NCBI GenBank assembly: GCA_004557565.1
Contig: SFGS01000032.1
Span: 1-23,986 of the forward strand
DNA: 23,986 bases
DNA from: Bacteroidales bacterium
Lineage (GTDB): Bacteria; Bacteroidota; Bacteroidia; Bacteroidales; Muribaculaceae
Direction of reading: 5' to 3'
A program made the position numbers and the translations under genes. Positions within the stretch are counted from its first letter, which is position 1, and the number at the start of each line of letters is the position of its first letter. The notes under the pieces were generated by a model. That model was not told where the DNA came from and ran no database searches. It saw only the letters and a program-made list of their open reading frames with translations. Below are positions 22,756-23,986 of the stretch, piece after piece.

Positions 22756-23628
22756 ATGTCAAATAGTGTAGATCTTACATCGAAAGAATGGTGCGACCTC
22801 GTCTTTGAGGGTAGAAATAAGGATTTTGGTGCATACGTATTGCGTCAAAGTTCTTCAAAGCGCCACAATGTAGCGTTTATGTGGATTGTTCTCGGCTTTA
22901 TCGCTTGCTGCTTGCTCTATTTCGGTGTTTCTAAATATCTCGACATGAAGGCTGAAGAAGCTCGTGAAGCTCTCTTGAAACAACAACAGGAAACTGTGGT
23001 TAACCAAATGTCGGAAGAAGTATCTGAAGAGGAAGAAGAAATCATTAAGCAAGAAGAACAACAAGAACCAGAAGAAGTTCAAGAAGCTCAACAGCAGGTG
23101 ACTGAACTTGCCATCGTTCCTGATGACAAGGTAACTCAACCACCTCAATTGACTACAGAAACTCAGAAAAACGAAGCCGACATCTCTGCTCAAAATGTGG
23201 AAGGTCAGCTCGGCGGTCTTGTTTCTGATATCAAGCCTCAAGAAGCTCCTAAGCCAGTAGCTGTAGTTGAACAAAAAGTTCAAGTTGAAACTCCAAAGGT
23301 GGAAGAAAACAAGGTATTTACTTCTGTAGAACAAATGCCTCAGTTCCCTGGCGGTGATGCAGCTCTTATGAAGTACATTGCTTCTCACATGCAATATCCT
23401 CCAATGGCTCAGGAACAAGGTATTCAAGGTAAGTGTATCGTGCAATTCGTTGTTACCAGAAACGGTAGCGTAGGTGAAGTGAAGGTAGTTCGCTCACTCA
23501 GCCCTGACTGTGATAACGAAGCTAAGCGCGTGGTTCGCAGCCTTCCAAGATTTACCCCTGGTAAGCAAAATGGTCAGCCTGTGAACGTATGGTACACCCT
23601 CCCTGTTACCTTCAAGCTCCAGAACTAA
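22756..23628 (+). CDS. tonB: TonB-family energy transducer
   Basis: A 290-residue protein. The N-terminal ~35 residues are cytoplasmic (with FEGRNKDFGAYVLRQ, a Bacteroidota TonB start), then a membrane helix (about 38-57), a long periplasmic linker and a C-terminal TonB domain (about 188-290) with EQMPQFPGGDAALMKYI, YPPMAQEQGIQGKCIVQFVV and LPRFTPGKQNGQPVNVWYTL. It links the ExbB/ExbD motor to TonB-dependent outer-membrane receptors (SusC-type in this phylum). The linker differs from the Pro/Lys-rich one of E. coli: residues 86-112 are almost solid Glu/Gln (SEEVSEEEEEIIKQEEQQEPEE), with prolines only later. Last gene before a strong terminator. No SusC/SusD gene is in the window. Confidence 0.93.
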   Translation: MSNSVDLTSKEWCDLVFEGRNKDFGAYVLRQSSSKRHNVAFMWIVLGFIACCLLYFGVSKYLDMKAEEAREALLKQQQETVVNQMSEEVSEEEEEIIKQEEQQEPEEVQEAQQQVTELAIVPDDKVTQPPQLTTETQKNEADISAQNVEGQLGGLVSDIKPQEAPKPVAVVEQKVQVETPKVEENKVFTSVEQMPQFPGGDAALMKYIASHMQYPPMAQEQGIQGKCIVQFVVTRNGSVGEVKVVRSLSPDCDNEAKRVVRSLPRFTPGKQNGQPVNVWYTLPVTFKLQN

Positions 23629-23671
23629 TCAAAGTTACTCTTGAATAATTCCCTCCACGGGATTATATACT

Positions 23672-23705
23672 AAGCCGCAAGCCTCAAAAGCTTGCGGCTT
23701 TTTTG
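23672..23705 (+). terminator. Rho-independent terminator of the exbB-tonB operon
   Basis: AAGCCGCAAGC and GCTTGCGGCTT form an 11-bp perfect stem with a 7-base loop, followed by TTTT. It is 43 bases after the tonB stop and ends the operon. Confidence 0.9.
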
Positions 23706-23986
23706 TTGTGTCCACCATCCACACCTCCTCTAACCTCTACTTTCTGGTTCAGTGGATAAATGCTGGAGGCACAAAAACAAAAACATAAAAAACAGCCTTT
23801 TAGCTATGCCAGTGCTTCGCACCTGTCGTTAGTGCTGTGGCATGTCTGATTTCAAGCTGGGGCTTGAATCAGCCACACCACACCCCTAACGCCGCCCTCC
23901 ACAGCGAGGGCGGTGGCATCGCCAAAAGGATAAAAACCGCTCGCCTTCGGCGAAAAACCAAACCCGGTAGGGACGTGATACTTCAC
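23706..23986. repeat. Gene-free, hairpin-rich tail (REP-like)
   Basis: No frame worth calling runs through these bases on either strand. Instead several stems follow one another: GTGC-TTC-GCAC (23812-23822) within ATGCC/GGCAT (23806-23843); CTGATTTCAAGC with GCTTGAATCAG (23846-23872, one bulged T); CCGCCCTC with GAGGGCGG (23892-23913, perfect 8 bp); TCGCC-TTC-GGCGA (23941-23953). Successive hairpins with short spacers resemble repetitive extragenic palindromes; a structured RNA is the alternative. Only one copy is in the window, so repetition cannot be tested here. Confidence 0.4.

Noticed and set aside
22855..23445. 196-codon minus-strand frame inside tonB
   Set aside because: Antisense of the Glu/Gln-rich linker, which gives a Phe/Leu-rich translation; TonB on the plus strand is certain.
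23706..23986. CRISPR array or tRNA gene in the right-end intergenic region
   Set aside because: The stems are each different, there is no regularly spaced direct repeat, and no cloverleaf with anticodon and T-loop can be drawn.

Overview
The window looks like a chromosomal segment of a Bacteroidota gut-type anaerobe, most likely order Bacteroidales (Prevotella or Muribaculaceae-like). Reasons seen in the sequence: promoters fit the Bacteroidota TTTG...TAnnTTTG pattern, start codons mostly lack Shine-Dalgarno sites and have A/T-rich leaders, and the gene set is typical (DUF4494 protein, Bacteroidota-style exbB-exbD-exbD-tonB, OmpA with a coiled-coil linker, CotH protein with a 'YFNLQGMKV' type C-terminal tail, and a Na+-NQR operon). 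Genus assignment is inference.

Layout. 1-5566 (minus strand): an abundant-type OmpA-family outer-membrane protein with its own promoter and terminator, transketolase, and a secreted CotH-family protein with a SusE/F-like module and a sorting-type tail. 5673-8168 (minus): a FucP-like MFS transporter, then a tightly coupled DUF4494-yggS pair. 8169-8361 is a divergent promoter region rich in palindromes; it drives DUF4494-yggS leftward and a YigZ/IMPACT gene rightward, the latter apparently on a leaderless or nearly leaderless mRNA. 8945-10740 (minus): an acyl-ACP thioesterase whose end overlaps yigZ, preceded by a secreted putative cysteine peptidase. 10856-11593 (plus): a CpsB/YwqE-like PHP-domain tyrosine phosphatase. 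11605-13694 (minus): a probable three-gene operon of a secreted unknown protein, a cytidylate-kinase-like protein and a membrane-anchored unknown protein.

13874-19774 (minus) is a complete nqrABCDEF operon for the Na+-translocating NADH:quinone reductase, with both covalent-FMN motifs (NqrB, NqrC), the membrane Cys ligands of NqrD/NqrE and the 2Fe-2S/FAD/NADH modules of NqrF, closed by a strong terminator. It would build a sodium motive force from NADH. The flavin transferase ApbE is not in this window. After a 536-base intergenic region comes a plus-strand ExbB, two ExbD and TonB operon (20311-23628) that uses an ion gradient to energise outer-membrane TonB-dependent transport; it ends at a strong terminator. 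The final ~280 bases hold no gene but several hairpins resembling a REP-type intergenic element.

I do not see a clearly new multi-gene system. The items most worth a second look are the near-leaderless yigZ promoter with adjacent palindromes, the 34-residue membrane-type ORF in the exbB leader, the unknown three-gene kinase operon, the secreted putative peptidase, and the structured right end.
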